From: Dehalococcoidia bacterium
Lineage (GTDB): Bacteria > Chloroflexota > Dehalococcoidia > UBA2979
Reading direction: 5' to 3'
Assembly (NCBI GenBank): GCA_004296805.1
Contig: SCVR01000092.1
Coordinates: 1 to 35,569, forward strand
DNA length: 35,569 bases
The notes below the pieces were generated by a model. It was given only the letters and a program-made list of their open reading frames with translations, was not told the DNA's origin and made no database searches. Below, one piece after another: positions 25,770-35,500 of the stretch (position 1 is its first letter; every line of letters begins with the position of its first letter). The position numbers and the translations under genes are program-made.

Positions 25770-26294
25770 CTAGCGGAGGTTGAGGCGCCTTCGAGGCGTC
25801 GCAGTGACAGTGGCCTTCGGCGTCGGGGTCTTTGCGGCAGTCGCGGTGGCTTTCGCCGTCGGTGTCGGCGTCGGTGACTTGGTCGCGGTCGGTTTCGACG
25901 TGGGTGCCACCTTTGCGGTAGCCGTCGCGGTTGGCGTCACGGAGGCTCCGAGGGCTACACCGATGCGTGGGTTGAGAGGGGCGCCTCCACCGGACCAACG
26001 CACGGTGGCGGCGTGTTCCTTGCCGTTCACCGCGAAGTGGACAGTGGAGCCATCCTTCGGTTGGCACGGCGCCTCAGCGGGGATGCTGATCTTCCAGTTG
26101 CCAGCGGCGCTGACGCGGGCACTCCCGCAATCGACACCGTTAATGGCGGCGGTGACCAGGTCGCCTGCGGGAAGTCCCATGCCGTAGGCGGTGTAGGGAG
26201 GCATCTGGGCGGAGACCACACCCGCGCTGCCGAGGCCAACCGACGTCCCGACGACCGCGACGAAAGCGAAATGAAGCAGGCGGCGTCTGGGCAT
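25770..26294 (-). CDS. secreted hypothetical protein with Thr/Pro/Ala-rich low-complexity tail
   Basis: Signal peptide MPRRRLLHFAFVAVVGTSVGLGSAGVVSAQ, compact globular region with a Cys pair, tail TPTATATAKVAPTSKPTATKSPTPTPTAKATATAAKTPTPKATVTATPRRRLNLR; SD aaggatg. Confidence 0.8.
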   Translation of the reverse strand: MPRRRLLHFAFVAVVGTSVGLGSAGVVSAQMPPYTAYGMGLPAGDLVTAAINGVDCGSARVSAAGNWKISIPAEAPCQPKDGSTVHFAVNGKEHAATVRWSGGGAPLNPRIGVALGASVTPTATATAKVAPTSKPTATKSPTPTPTAKATATAAKTPTPKATVTATPRRRLNLR

Positions 26295-26514
26295 CGGTCA
26301 TCCTTCGAGGCCCTCCCAGACTGAGGCTGTTCTGGCTCGACTGCCGTCGGGGAGAACACTGAGTCCGAGCGGTGGGAGCACTCAGACGGCACCCCTCGTG
26401 TCTCGTCTCGCCCGTGTGCCTCGTCGTGCATCCGCTTTGGCGACGCCTCAGGGCGCGGCGTACCATCGGGCCGCCTCCCGGGTGCGTGGCCTCGGGACCT
26501 CAAGGGAGTACCGA

Positions 26515-28065
26515 ATGACCTGGCAACCAGAAGTCGACGAACTCGAACGACGACGCGCACTAGCCGCGCAGATGGGCGGGCCGGAGGGGATCGCGCGTCA
26601 GCACGCGAACGGGAAGCTGACCGTCCGCGAGCGGATCGATGCCTTCGTGGACCCCGGGTCGTTCCGGCAGTTCATGGGCTTGATGGGCAACGCCACATAC
26701 GAGGACGGCCAGCTCGCGAGCATCACGCCTCGTGCGGCGGTGGACGGCTTCTGCACGCTCGACGGCCGGAAGGTCGTGGTCACCGGCGGCGACTTCACCG
26801 TGCGCGGGGGGTCAGGCGGAGGATCCGGCGGGATGGGGATGGAGCCGTCCGCGAGCCGGCGTGCCCTCGAGTGGCGGGTGCCGTTCGTGCGGTTGCTCGA
26901 CGCGGCGGGCGGAAGTGTGCGCACGTTCGACGAGATGGGACGGACGTACCTGCCAGACGGGAACGTCGGCGCGGCTGTCGATGTGCAGTTGCTGCGGATG
27001 TCGCCGATGGTGTCGGCGGTACTCGGATCGGTCGCGGGCCTGCCTGCAGTGAACGCGTGCATGTCCCACTTCAGCCTGATGGTGAAGGACACGAGCCAGT
27101 TGTTCCCCGGTGGCCCCCCGGTGGTGAAGGCCGCCCTGGGCTACGACGTGGACAAGGAGACGCTGGGCGGCTGGGAGATGCACACGCGCATCTCAGGCGT
27201 CATCGATAACCTCGCAGAGAGCGAGGCCGAGGCGTTCGCGATGATCCGTCGCTTCCTTTCGTACCTGCCCTCCAACGTGTACGAGATGGCGCCGCGTACG
27301 GAACCGCAGGATCCGGTAGACCGCCGCGACGAGTCGCTGCTGTCGATCATCCCCAAGGACCGGCGTCGTGGGTACGACGGGCATCGAGTGGTGAACGCGG
27401 TGGTGGACCGCGACTCCTTCTTCGAGATCGCGCCGCACTACGGACGCGCCCGGATCACGGGCCTCGCGCGGTTGAACGGGTACCCGGTCGGGATCATGGC
27501 GAACAACCTGGCGTTCGGCGGGGCGACCGATGTGACCGCAGGCGAGAAGGTGATCCGCCTGATCCAGCTGTGTGACACGTTCCACCTGCCGCTGATCTCG
27601 CTCGCGGACGAGCCGGGGTTCATGGTCGGCATTGAGTCGGAGAAGCGCGGCATCGAGCGGGCCGGTGCCCGCCTCGTGATCGCGACGTGCGAGAGCCGGA
27701 TGCCATGGGCGACGGTGGTCACCGGCCAGTTGTACGGCGTGGCCGGGCAGTGCCAGCACCGTCCGACCGGGATGTTCCGCCGCTACGCCTGGCCCTCCGC
27801 GCGGTGGGGCTCGATGCACATCGAGGGCGGGGCGTCCGCGGCGTACCGACGGGAGATCGAGTCGGCGCCCGATCCGGAGGCGAAGCGGCTGGAGATCGAG
27901 GCCCGCCTCAATTCGTTCGCTTCCCCGTTCCGGACGGCGGAGGCCACGGGCCAGGACATCATCGATCCTCGGGACACGCGTCCGCTCCTGTGCGAGTTCG
28001 TCGAGGAAGCGCAGGGCATCCTGCGGACGCAACTGGGGTCGTCGCCGACGCCGTACCACCCGTAG
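26515..28065 (+). CDS. acyl-CoA carboxylase carboxyltransferase subunit (standalone, AccD-like)
   Basis: ERRRALAAQMGGPEGIARQHANGKLTVRERIDAFVDPGSF, FNNLAFGGATDVTAGEKVIRLIQLCDTFHLPLISLADEPGFMVG; SD aagggag before ATG 26515. Confidence 0.92.
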   Translation: MTWQPEVDELERRRALAAQMGGPEGIARQHANGKLTVRERIDAFVDPGSFRQFMGLMGNATYEDGQLASITPRAAVDGFCTLDGRKVVVTGGDFTVRGGSGGGSGGMGMEPSASRRALEWRVPFVRLLDAAGGSVRTFDEMGRTYLPDGNVGAAVDVQLLRMSPMVSAVLGSVAGLPAVNACMSHFSLMVKDTSQLFPGGPPVVKAALGYDVDKETLGGWEMHTRISGVIDNLAESEAEAFAMIRRFLSYLPSNVYEMAPRTEPQDPVDRRDESLLSIIPKDRRRGYDGHRVVNAVVDRDSFFEIAPHYGRARITGLARLNGYPVGIMANNLAFGGATDVTAGEKVIRLIQLCDTFHLPLISLADEPGFMVGIESEKRGIERAGARLVIATCESRMPWATVVTGQLYGVAGQCQHRPTGMFRRYAWPSARWGSMHIEGGASAAYRREIESAPDPEAKRLEIEARLNSFASPFRTAEATGQDIIDPRDTRPLLCEFVEEAQGILRTQLGSSPTPYHP

Positions 28066-28095
28066 CCGTTGACGCGAAGTCTGGGGAGAACATCG

Positions 28096-28947
28096 ATGCA
28101 GTACGGCACAGGGCTTCCGTTGAGCGGCGGGTCCTACGACCCGGTGATGCTGAAGGACTTCGCGCAGGCCCTCGATGGCGCGGGCTTCCATGTGCTGTCG
28201 TCAGGCGGGCATCTGCTGAGCGCAGAGCCGGGGCGGTTCCCGGCGAACCCGACGCCGACGTACTCGGGGTCGTTCTTCGAGCCGTTCGTGACGTACTCGT
28301 TCCTGGCGGCGGTGACGACGCGGCTGCGGTTCCGCCCGAGCATCCTGATCCTGCCGATGTTCCCGACGGCGATGGTGGCGAAGCAGTCAGCGGCGCTGGC
28401 CCTGTTGAGCGGCGGACGGTTCGAGTTGGGCGTCGGTGTCTCATGGAACACGGTGGAATACGCGGCGATGAACGCGGACTTCCGGACGCGCGGACGTCGG
28501 CTCGATGAACAGATCGAGGTCCTCCGCCTGTTGTGGGCGGGCGGGCCTGTGACGTTCGAGGGCCGCTGGCACCATTTCGATGCCATTGGACTGGGCATCA
28601 CGCCGCCCCCGATCCCGATCTGGATGGGGACCGGCCCCGGAGAGCATCAACTGCGCCGCCTGGCGAAGTCGGCAGATGGGTGGCTGCCGATGGGCGACCC
28701 GAGCGCCTCGCTGCCGCAACTACACGAGTTGCTGATCGAGCACGGACGCGATCCGCTGACGTTCGGGCTGACGGGGCGGGTGACGCTCTCCGACGAGGGG
28801 GCGGGGGCGTGGGTCACCCACGCCGAGCGGTTGGTCGCGATGGGCGTGACGGAAATCACGCTCGGGACACCACCGGCACTCGACCGGGCGGCCTCGCTGG
28901 CGCGGTTGATCGAAGGCCGGCGCGTGCTGGGCGATGCGATCGGGTAG
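28096..28947 (+). CDS. LLM class F420-dependent-type oxidoreductase (TIGR03619-like)
   Basis: YGTGLPLSGGSYDPVMLKDFAQALDGAGFHVL...RLRFRPSILILPMFPTAMVAKQSAALALLSGGRFELGVGVSWNTVEYAAMNADFRTRGRRLDEQIEVLRLLWAGGPVTFEGRWHHFDAIG; SD ggggaga. Confidence 0.92.
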   Translation: MQYGTGLPLSGGSYDPVMLKDFAQALDGAGFHVLSSGGHLLSAEPGRFPANPTPTYSGSFFEPFVTYSFLAAVTTRLRFRPSILILPMFPTAMVAKQSAALALLSGGRFELGVGVSWNTVEYAAMNADFRTRGRRLDEQIEVLRLLWAGGPVTFEGRWHHFDAIGLGITPPPIPIWMGTGPGEHQLRRLAKSADGWLPMGDPSASLPQLHELLIEHGRDPLTFGLTGRVTLSDEGAGAWVTHAERLVAMGVTEITLGTPPALDRAASLARLIEGRRVLGDAIG

Positions 28948-28994
28948 TCCCGACTCGGGGGTGACGTTCGGCGGGACGCGCTGACCCAGTCACG

Positions 28995-30398
28995 GTGCGA
29001 CGATGGGTGCCGGAGCGGCACATGCGACCTGCAGCGACCCCAGCATCAGCGAAGGATGAGCCTCACGCGGACTCGCATGTGCGGTTCGTGTATGCCTCGC
29101 TCTTCATCGGGGTGGTCGGCGGGTTCTCATTGGCGGTGTGGCTGCCAATCGCCGGGGCGCTCGGCCGGATCAACCTGTCCTGGGTGACGCACGCACAACT
29201 GCACGGGCACATGCAGGTGGCAGGGTTCGCGGGGTTGTTCGTGCTGGGAGTGCTGACGAAGTTGGCGCCCCGGTTCGGGAACGGCAACGAGGTCAACAAA
29301 GGACTCCTCGATGTCGCGTTTGTCTGCCTGACCGTCGGGCTGGCGCTCCGAGTGGGCGGGCAGCCGCTGGCGGGGCACGCGCCCTTCGCCGTCGCCCTCG
29401 CAATCGGCCCCGCTCTCGAGTTCGTGGGGACCGCAGCGGCCGCAACGGCGATCGGCGCCGTGCTGTGGCCGGCGGCCGCCTCAGGTGCGCCCCACGCGAT
29501 GCTGATCGTTGGCGGCCTCGGGTGGTGGACGTTGCAGGCAGCGCTCTCGGCCGGGTGGTACATCGACCTCGCACGCGACGGCGGCACGGTGCTGCGCTCC
29601 GACCGCGACAGCGTCGTACTGGTCATGCAGGTCTACGGGGGCCTGCTGGGCGTGTTCGCGGGGGTTGGACTGCGGACGTTTCCGACGTTCTTCGCGATGC
29701 CCGCGCCCTCGATACGTCTGGGCCGCGGCGCAGCGGTGTTGCTGTGGGCGGGTGTGATCGCGTGGTCCGCCACCGGGTTCGCCTCGACGCGCGGCCATGA
29801 CTTCGATGCGGTCATGGCACTCGGGCAGGCGGGGGTGGGGACGGGGATCCTCGTGCTGGTGAGCGCAACGGGGTGGTGGCGTAAAGAGATGCGTCTCGCG
29901 GCCGCCTCGCAGCCGCTGGCGTGGCCGTTGCGGATGACACTGATCGCGTTGACATCGACCGGGGTACTGCTGCTCGCGACCGGCTTGGCGGCGCTGCTCC
30001 GCGGGACACCGACGTCCGCGCACACCCTCGATGCCGCCCGGCATGTGTTCACCGTGGGCGTGGTGACGCAGGGGATCGTGACGATGGCGCAGTTGATCCT
30101 GCCGGAGTTCGCGAGCGAACGGCTGGTGCACCGGCCGAGTCCGTGGCGCGGCATCCTGCTGGGCGTCGGGCTGGCCTCGGCCGCCGTGCTGCGCGGGGTG
30201 GTGCCGCTGCTCGGGCTCACCGGGACGGTGGGATTGTGGCTGATGGCGGTCGGCGGCGGGCTCGCGTTCACCTCGATGGCCACATTCGCCATCGCATTCT
30301 GGCGAGCGCGACGGATGCACGTCGCGTATCTGGCGAAGGTGGCGAAGTGGCGGCTGCAACCGATCGAGGTGCGGGGGACGCCTCCGGGCGCCGAGTAG
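28995..30398 (+). CDS. polytopic membrane protein, NnrS / heme-copper-oxidase-subunit-I-like
   Basis: About 12 hydrophobic segments and a WVTHAQLHGHMQVAGFAGLFVLGVLTKLAPRF motif reminiscent of NnrS. The start may be 28995 (GTG) or 29022 (ATG). Confidence 0.7.
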   Translation: MRRWVPERHMRPAATPASAKDEPHADSHVRFVYASLFIGVVGGFSLAVWLPIAGALGRINLSWVTHAQLHGHMQVAGFAGLFVLGVLTKLAPRFGNGNEVNKGLLDVAFVCLTVGLALRVGGQPLAGHAPFAVALAIGPALEFVGTAAAATAIGAVLWPAAASGAPHAMLIVGGLGWWTLQAALSAGWYIDLARDGGTVLRSDRDSVVLVMQVYGGLLGVFAGVGLRTFPTFFAMPAPSIRLGRGAAVLLWAGVIAWSATGFASTRGHDFDAVMALGQAGVGTGILVLVSATGWWRKEMRLAAASQPLAWPLRMTLIALTSTGVLLLATGLAALLRGTPTSAHTLDAARHVFTVGVVTQGIVTMAQLILPEFASERLVHRPSPWRGILLGVGLASAAVLRGVVPLLGLTGTVGLWLMAVGGGLAFTSMATFAIAFWRARRMHVAYLAKVAKWRLQPIEVRGTPPGAE

Positions 30399-30403
30399 GC
30401 CAC

Positions 30404-30426
30404 AGGCAGCCGACCGCGTGCTGCCT
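30404..30426. terminator. putative bidirectional terminator hairpin between convergent genes
   Basis: AGGCAGC-cgaccgcgt-GCTGCCT, 7-bp perfect stem in the 26-bp convergent gap, overlapping the VOC gene stop codon. Confidence 0.45.
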
Positions 30427-30883
30427 AGCCCTCGAAGGCGCGCCGCAGGCCGTCGATGTCGATCTTCTTCATGCCCATCATGGCCTGCAGCGCGCGGTCA
30501 GCCTTCTCACGGTCGGGGTCACCAATGTAGCGGGGCAGTGCCGTGGGGATGACCTGCCAGGACAGGCCGAACTTGTCTTTCAGCCAGCCACACTGCTCGT
30601 CAGACCCGCCTTCGGAGAGTCGCGACCAGTAGTAGTCGACTTCCTCCTGCGTGTCGCAGGAGATGTAGAACGAGACGGCAGGGGTGAAGGAGTAGTGCGG
30701 GCCGCCGTTCAGGGCATAGAACGGCTGGCCCAGCAGCTCGAAGGTCGCAGACATCACCGGAGCATCCGGGCCGCCCATCCGGGAGACCTCGGTGACCTTC
30801 GAGTCCTTGAACACCGAGGTGTAGAAGGCGATCGCCTCCTCGACCTGGCCGTCGAACCACAGGAATGGGGTGATGCTCTGCAA
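30425..30883 (-). CDS. VOC family protein (PhnB/3-demethylubiquinone-9 3-methyltransferase-like)
   Basis: SITPFLWFDGQVEEAIAFYTSVFKDSKVTEVSRM...FYISCDTQEEVDYYWSRLSEGGSDEQCGWLKDKFGLSWQVIPTALPRYIGDPDREKADRALQAMMGMKKIDI. TTG start at 30883 with SD GAAGGA 7 nt upstream fits better than ORF-track 30958. Confidence 0.88.
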   Translation of the reverse strand: MQSITPFLWFDGQVEEAIAFYTSVFKDSKVTEVSRMGGPDAPVMSATFELLGQPFYALNGGPHYSFTPAVSFYISCDTQEEVDYYWSRLSEGGSDEQCGWLKDKFGLSWQVIPTALPRYIGDPDREKADRALQAMMGMKKIDIDGLRRAFEG

Positions 30884-31052
30884 CGCGGATTCCTTCGATG
30901 GTGGGGAGCCTTGAGATGCCCGAGTGTAGCGAGGTCCCAGCCTCGACCACGGCATCACAACGACGTTGCAGTTGACCGGCCTCGCGTAACAACCTCATGG
31001 AGGTTGCTACCCACGACCCGTTTGCGCGTCCAGCCAGTGCGACGATGGCTGC

Positions 31053-31748
31053 GTGACCACGCGACTCGCCCCCACGGATCAGACTGCGCGCGACCTCTTC
31101 GCGCCCATCGCTTCGAACTACGACCGCTGGTCGGCGGTCCTCAGCATGGGTCAGGACCCACGCTGGCGGGCGGAGATGGTCGAACGACTCGGGGCGCCAT
31201 CGGATGCCCGGGTGCTGGATGTAGCGGCAGGGACCGGACTGATCACGCGGTTGCTCCAACGACGCGTGCGTCAGGTGGTGTCACTCGACCTGAGCGCCGA
31301 CATGCTCGCGATGGCCCACGCGCGAGGGGCAACAGCGATCCTCGCGACCGCGGAGCATCTGCCACTGGCCAACGGTACGTTCGACGCGGTCACGTTCGGC
31401 TACCTCTTGCGGTATATGCCGGAGCCGATCATCGCGATGCGTGAACTGTTCAGGGTCATGCGGCCCGGCGGTGTGATCGGGATGGTCGAGTTCGGACGGC
31501 CGAGCGGGATCTGGCGGCCGCTCTGGTGGCTGTACACACGGCTGCTGTTGCCCGCGGCAGGTGTGATCGCGGGGCGTGGATGGACCCGGGTCGGTTGGTT
31601 CCTCGGCCCGAGCATCGACGCGTTCTTCGACCGCTACGCGGACGACGAGGCATTAGCCGCCCTGTGGAGATCCGCCGGGTTCGTTGATGTCCGGTTGGCC
31701 CGGCCCTCGCTCGGTGGCGGATTGTTGATGTGGGCGCGCCGACCGTGA
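31053..31748 (+). CDS. class I SAM-dependent methyltransferase (UbiE/MenG-like)
   Basis: YDRWSAVLSMGQDPRWRAEMVERLGAPSDARVLDVAAGTGLITRLLQRRVRQVVSLDLSADMLAMA...VMRPGGVIGMVEFGRP; GTG start. Confidence 0.9.
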   Translation: MTTRLAPTDQTARDLFAPIASNYDRWSAVLSMGQDPRWRAEMVERLGAPSDARVLDVAAGTGLITRLLQRRVRQVVSLDLSADMLAMAHARGATAILATAEHLPLANGTFDAVTFGYLLRYMPEPIIAMRELFRVMRPGGVIGMVEFGRPSGIWRPLWWLYTRLLLPAAGVIAGRGWTRVGWFLGPSIDAFFDRYADDEALAALWRSAGFVDVRLARPSLGGGLLMWARRP

Positions 31749-32485
31749 CTACGAAGTCGACTCGCCTGACGACACTGCAGCCCGCGTTCTACACGCACAC
31801 CGGCGACCTCCCGGGTGACCTGTTGGCGCTGCTGCACCTCCCCTATACGGCGTGGCACCTCGCCTACATCGTCTTCGGTGCCGCGCTGGCGCCCGCCCTG
31901 AACTGGTCAACACTGCTGGGGACCTTGCTCGCGTTCTTCTTCGGGACCGGCATCGCCGCGCACGCCTTCGACGAGTGGAACGGGCGTCCGCTCGGCACGC
32001 ACATGTCCGATCAGGCGCTCATGACGTTCGCCGGGATCGGCATCGCAGGCAGCGGAGCAGTCGCGCTGACGGGCGCCGTTGTGCTCTCTCCGTGGGTGCT
32101 GGTGTGGGCGGGTGCGGGGTTGCTGCTGATGACGGGTTACACCCTCGAGTGGCATCGATGGATGCACTCGGACGCAGCGTTTGGCCTGACGTGGGGCGGC
32201 TTCCCGGTGCTCGTAGGCTACTGGGCACAGACTGGAGACATCGATGCCGCCGCCGTATTCGTCGCAGGGGCAGCCACACTCCTCAGCCTCGCGCAACGCA
32301 GCCTGAGCACCCACGCCCGCGCAGTGCGCCGCAAGGCCGACGATGCCACCGTCCACTTCGAGCGGCCGGCAGGCATCGATGACTGGGGACGTGAGCACCT
32401 GCTCAGCACGTGGGAGCAACCGCTGAAGTTGCTGGCCGCGTCGGTGGTTACGCTCGCAGCCGGAATGCTCGTGACGCGGATCTGA
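31745..32485 (+). CDS. uncharacterised integral membrane protein (possibly UbiA-superfamily-like)
   Basis: Multi-TM; LHLPYTAWHLAYIVFGAALAP...FFFGTGIAAHAFDEWNGRPLGTHMSDQAL. GTG at 31745 overlaps the methyltransferase TGA (GTGA), a better start than 31730. Confidence 0.75.
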   Translation: MTTKSTRLTTLQPAFYTHTGDLPGDLLALLHLPYTAWHLAYIVFGAALAPALNWSTLLGTLLAFFFGTGIAAHAFDEWNGRPLGTHMSDQALMTFAGIGIAGSGAVALTGAVVLSPWVLVWAGAGLLLMTGYTLEWHRWMHSDAAFGLTWGGFPVLVGYWAQTGDIDAAAVFVAGAATLLSLAQRSLSTHARAVRRKADDATVHFERPAGIDDWGREHLLSTWEQPLKLLAASVVTLAAGMLVTRI

Positions 32486-32512
32486 TCTCCCGGCCCCGGG
32501 ACCTCATCTCCA

Positions 32513-35500
32513 TTACCAGATGTCGATCAGCCGCTTCCTGCCGGTGCGGGGTGCGGGCTTGCCGATGCCCGAAAGCGTCTGGGCGAGCAGGTTGCGTGTG
32601 TCCGCAGGGTCGATCGTGTTGTCGACACCGAAGCCCACAGCCTGCTGGATCGCCTTACCTCGCTGATACGCGCGGTCGACGAGTTCCTGGTAGCGCTCCT
32701 TGCGGGCGACGGGGTCGGCGATCGACTCGAGTTCGGCGCGGAAGCCGAGTTTCACCATGCCTTCGAGGCCCATGCCTCCGAACTCTCCGGTAGGCCAGGA
32801 GACGTTGAGAGTGGCGGAGCGGTACGACCCCGCAGCCATCGCGATAGCGCCGAGGCCATATGCCTTCCTCAACACCACGAAGAGCAACGGGACCGTGATG
32901 TTCGAGCCGACGACAAACATTCGGGCAGCGTGACGGACGAGGGCGGTCTTTTCGACCTCGGGCCCGACCATGATGCCGGGGGTATCGCAGAGCGAGAGGA
33001 TCGGTATGTCGAAGGCGTCGCACAGCTGCATGAAGCGGGCGGCCTTGTCGGACGCGTCTGAGTCGATCGCCCCGGAGATGTAGTTGGGGTTGTTGGCGAT
33101 GACCCCGACGGGCCGCCCCTCGATGCGGATGAACGAGGTGACCATCGCAAGGCCGAAGTCCTTGCGCAGTTCGAGGACCGTCCCAGCGTCGGCGAGGGTC
33201 TCGATGATCTTGCGGACGTCGTAGACGCGGAGGCGGTTCTCCGGGATGTGGCGGCGCATCCAGCGCTGGTCATGCTCCTGCCAGGTCTTGAGGTTGCCCT
33301 GGAAGTATGAGAGGTACTTCTTGGCGGCCGCGACGGCCTCGGCCTCGTCGCGGACAGCGATGTCGACGACGCCGTTCTTGCGCTGGATGGACATCGGGCC
33401 GACTTCCTCAGGACGGAAGACGCCGAGCCCGCCACCCTCGATCATCGCGGGCCCCCCCATTCCGATGCTGGAGTTCGCGGTGGCGATGATGACGTCGCAG
33501 GAGCCGAGGAGGGCAGCGTTGCCGGCGAACGAGAAGCCGGAGTTCACGCCGACCAGCGGGACGAGGCCGGAGAGGCGGCCGAGCGAGCGCCATGAGTCGG
33601 TCTGGCCGGTGGTGATGGAGATCGGGGGGAGCGGTTCGCGTGCGCCGGGCTCACGCTTCGGTGCCTGCTCTCGCTCGCCACGGGGGGTGCCGCCACCGCC
33701 CTGAGCGCGTCCGCCGCCGCCCTCCGTGAAGAGGACGACGGGGAGCATCCAGTTCTTGGCGACCTCGAGCAGGCGGTCCGTCTTGCGGTGGTTCTGGCCG
33801 CCCTGCGTCCCGGCGAGCACGGTGTAGTCGTAGGCGAGGACGGCACAGCGTGAGGCGTCCGCGCCGAAGTCTGCGGCGTTGATGGTGCCGGTGCCCGTGA
33901 CCATGCCGTCCGCCGGGTAGCGTCGCATGACCTCCTCGGTCGGACGCGGGATCCCCACCGGCAGGACCAGGCCGCCGTACTCGACGAAGGAACCCGGGTC
34001 GATGAGGTCATCGATGTTCTCGCGTGCGCTGCGGCCTCCCGCGGCGTGGCGATTCTCCATTGCCTCCGGACGGGCGGCGTCGGTCGTGTAGAACTGGCGC
34101 TCGAGGACCTCAGCGAGGTCCGGCCGGATCTCATCGAGGTCGAAGTCCTCCTGCTGCTCGGCAGCGCCGCCACCGACCTCGGCCGGTTCGATGAAGAGGA
34201 CGGGCGGGCCGTCGTAGATCGTGTCGCCCTTCGCCACGTTGAGCTGGCGCACGATGCCCGCGACGGGCGCAGAGACAACGTGCTCCATCTTCATCGCTTC
34301 CATCACGAGCAGTTGCTGGCCAACACGCACGGTGTCGCCCAACTTCACGTCGAGCGAGACGATGGTGCCCTGCAAGAGTGAGTTCACGGCGACAGACCCG
34401 TCCGGGCCGGCCGCGGGCGTTTCCTCCTCGAGGGCGTCCGCGACACTGGGGCCTGCGCCTCGACGCTCCTGTGCCGTGTGGGCGAGGACGGCGAGCGGGT
34501 CCACGGCATCGACCTTCGCGCCTGCGAGCCGTGCGCCGCCGGGGGCCGCGGGCGCCAGCGCGACGGGCGCAGCCGCCACAGCAGGAGCAGGAGCGGGCGC
34601 GCCTTCGAAGAAGTGGCGCGGCTGCTGGGCGGCCGCAGCCACGATGTCAGCCGTGTAGTCCTCGATGAAGCGCGTGGCGTAGTTGGCGGCAGCGAACTGC
34701 GGGTGGGCGAGGATGCCTTGCAGGAACGGGATGTTCGTCTGGAGCCCCTCGATGCGGAACTCGGAGAGGGCGCGCCGGGTCTTGGCCGCAGCGGCGGCGA
34801 AGTCGCCGTTCGTGTGGACGATGACCTTCGCGAGCATGGAATCGAAGCGTGGGCTCGTCTTGTAGCCGACGTAGCCAAAGGTGTCCGTGCGGAGGCCCGG
34901 ACCAGACGGCACCTCGAAGGCAGTGAGGGTGCCGCCGGAGGGGCGCGGCGATCCGTCGGGCGCCATGGTCTCCATGTTCACGCGCACCTGGATGGCGAAC
35001 CCTCGAGGCGAGGGGGCGCGGTCCTGCGTGAGGCCGAGTCCGGCGAGCGTCTCGCCAGCGGCGATCCGGAGTTGTGTCTGCACGAGGTCGACGCCCGTGA
35101 CCTCCTCAGTCACGGTGTGCTCCACCTGGAGGCGTGGGTTGGCCTCGATAAAGGCGAAGAACGAGTCGTCACGCAGGTCGGTCGCGTCGACGAGGAACTC
35201 GATGGTGCCGAGGCTTTCGTACTTCGCGGCACGGGCGAGTTTGACAGCAGCGGCGGTGATGCGGTCGCGCAGGCCCGCAGGGAGACCCGGGCTGGGCGCG
35301 ATCTCAACGAGCTTCTGGTGACGGCGCTGGATGGAGCAGTCGCGCTCGCCGAGGTGGACGACCTCGCCGGTGGGATCACCGATCACCTGCACCTCGATGT
35401 GGCGGGCACGCTCCACGAGCCGCTCGATGTAGACGGCACCGTTGCCGAACGCGGCCTTCGCCTCCGAGGACGCACGCTTCACGGCATCCTCGATCTCCTC

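Noticed and set aside
25780-25960. Repetitive GTCGGCGTCGG-type DNA as a possible tandem-repeat or CRISPR-like array
   Set aside because: It is the coding sequence of the Thr/Pro/Ala tail read in reverse; no fixed-length repeats with unique spacers.
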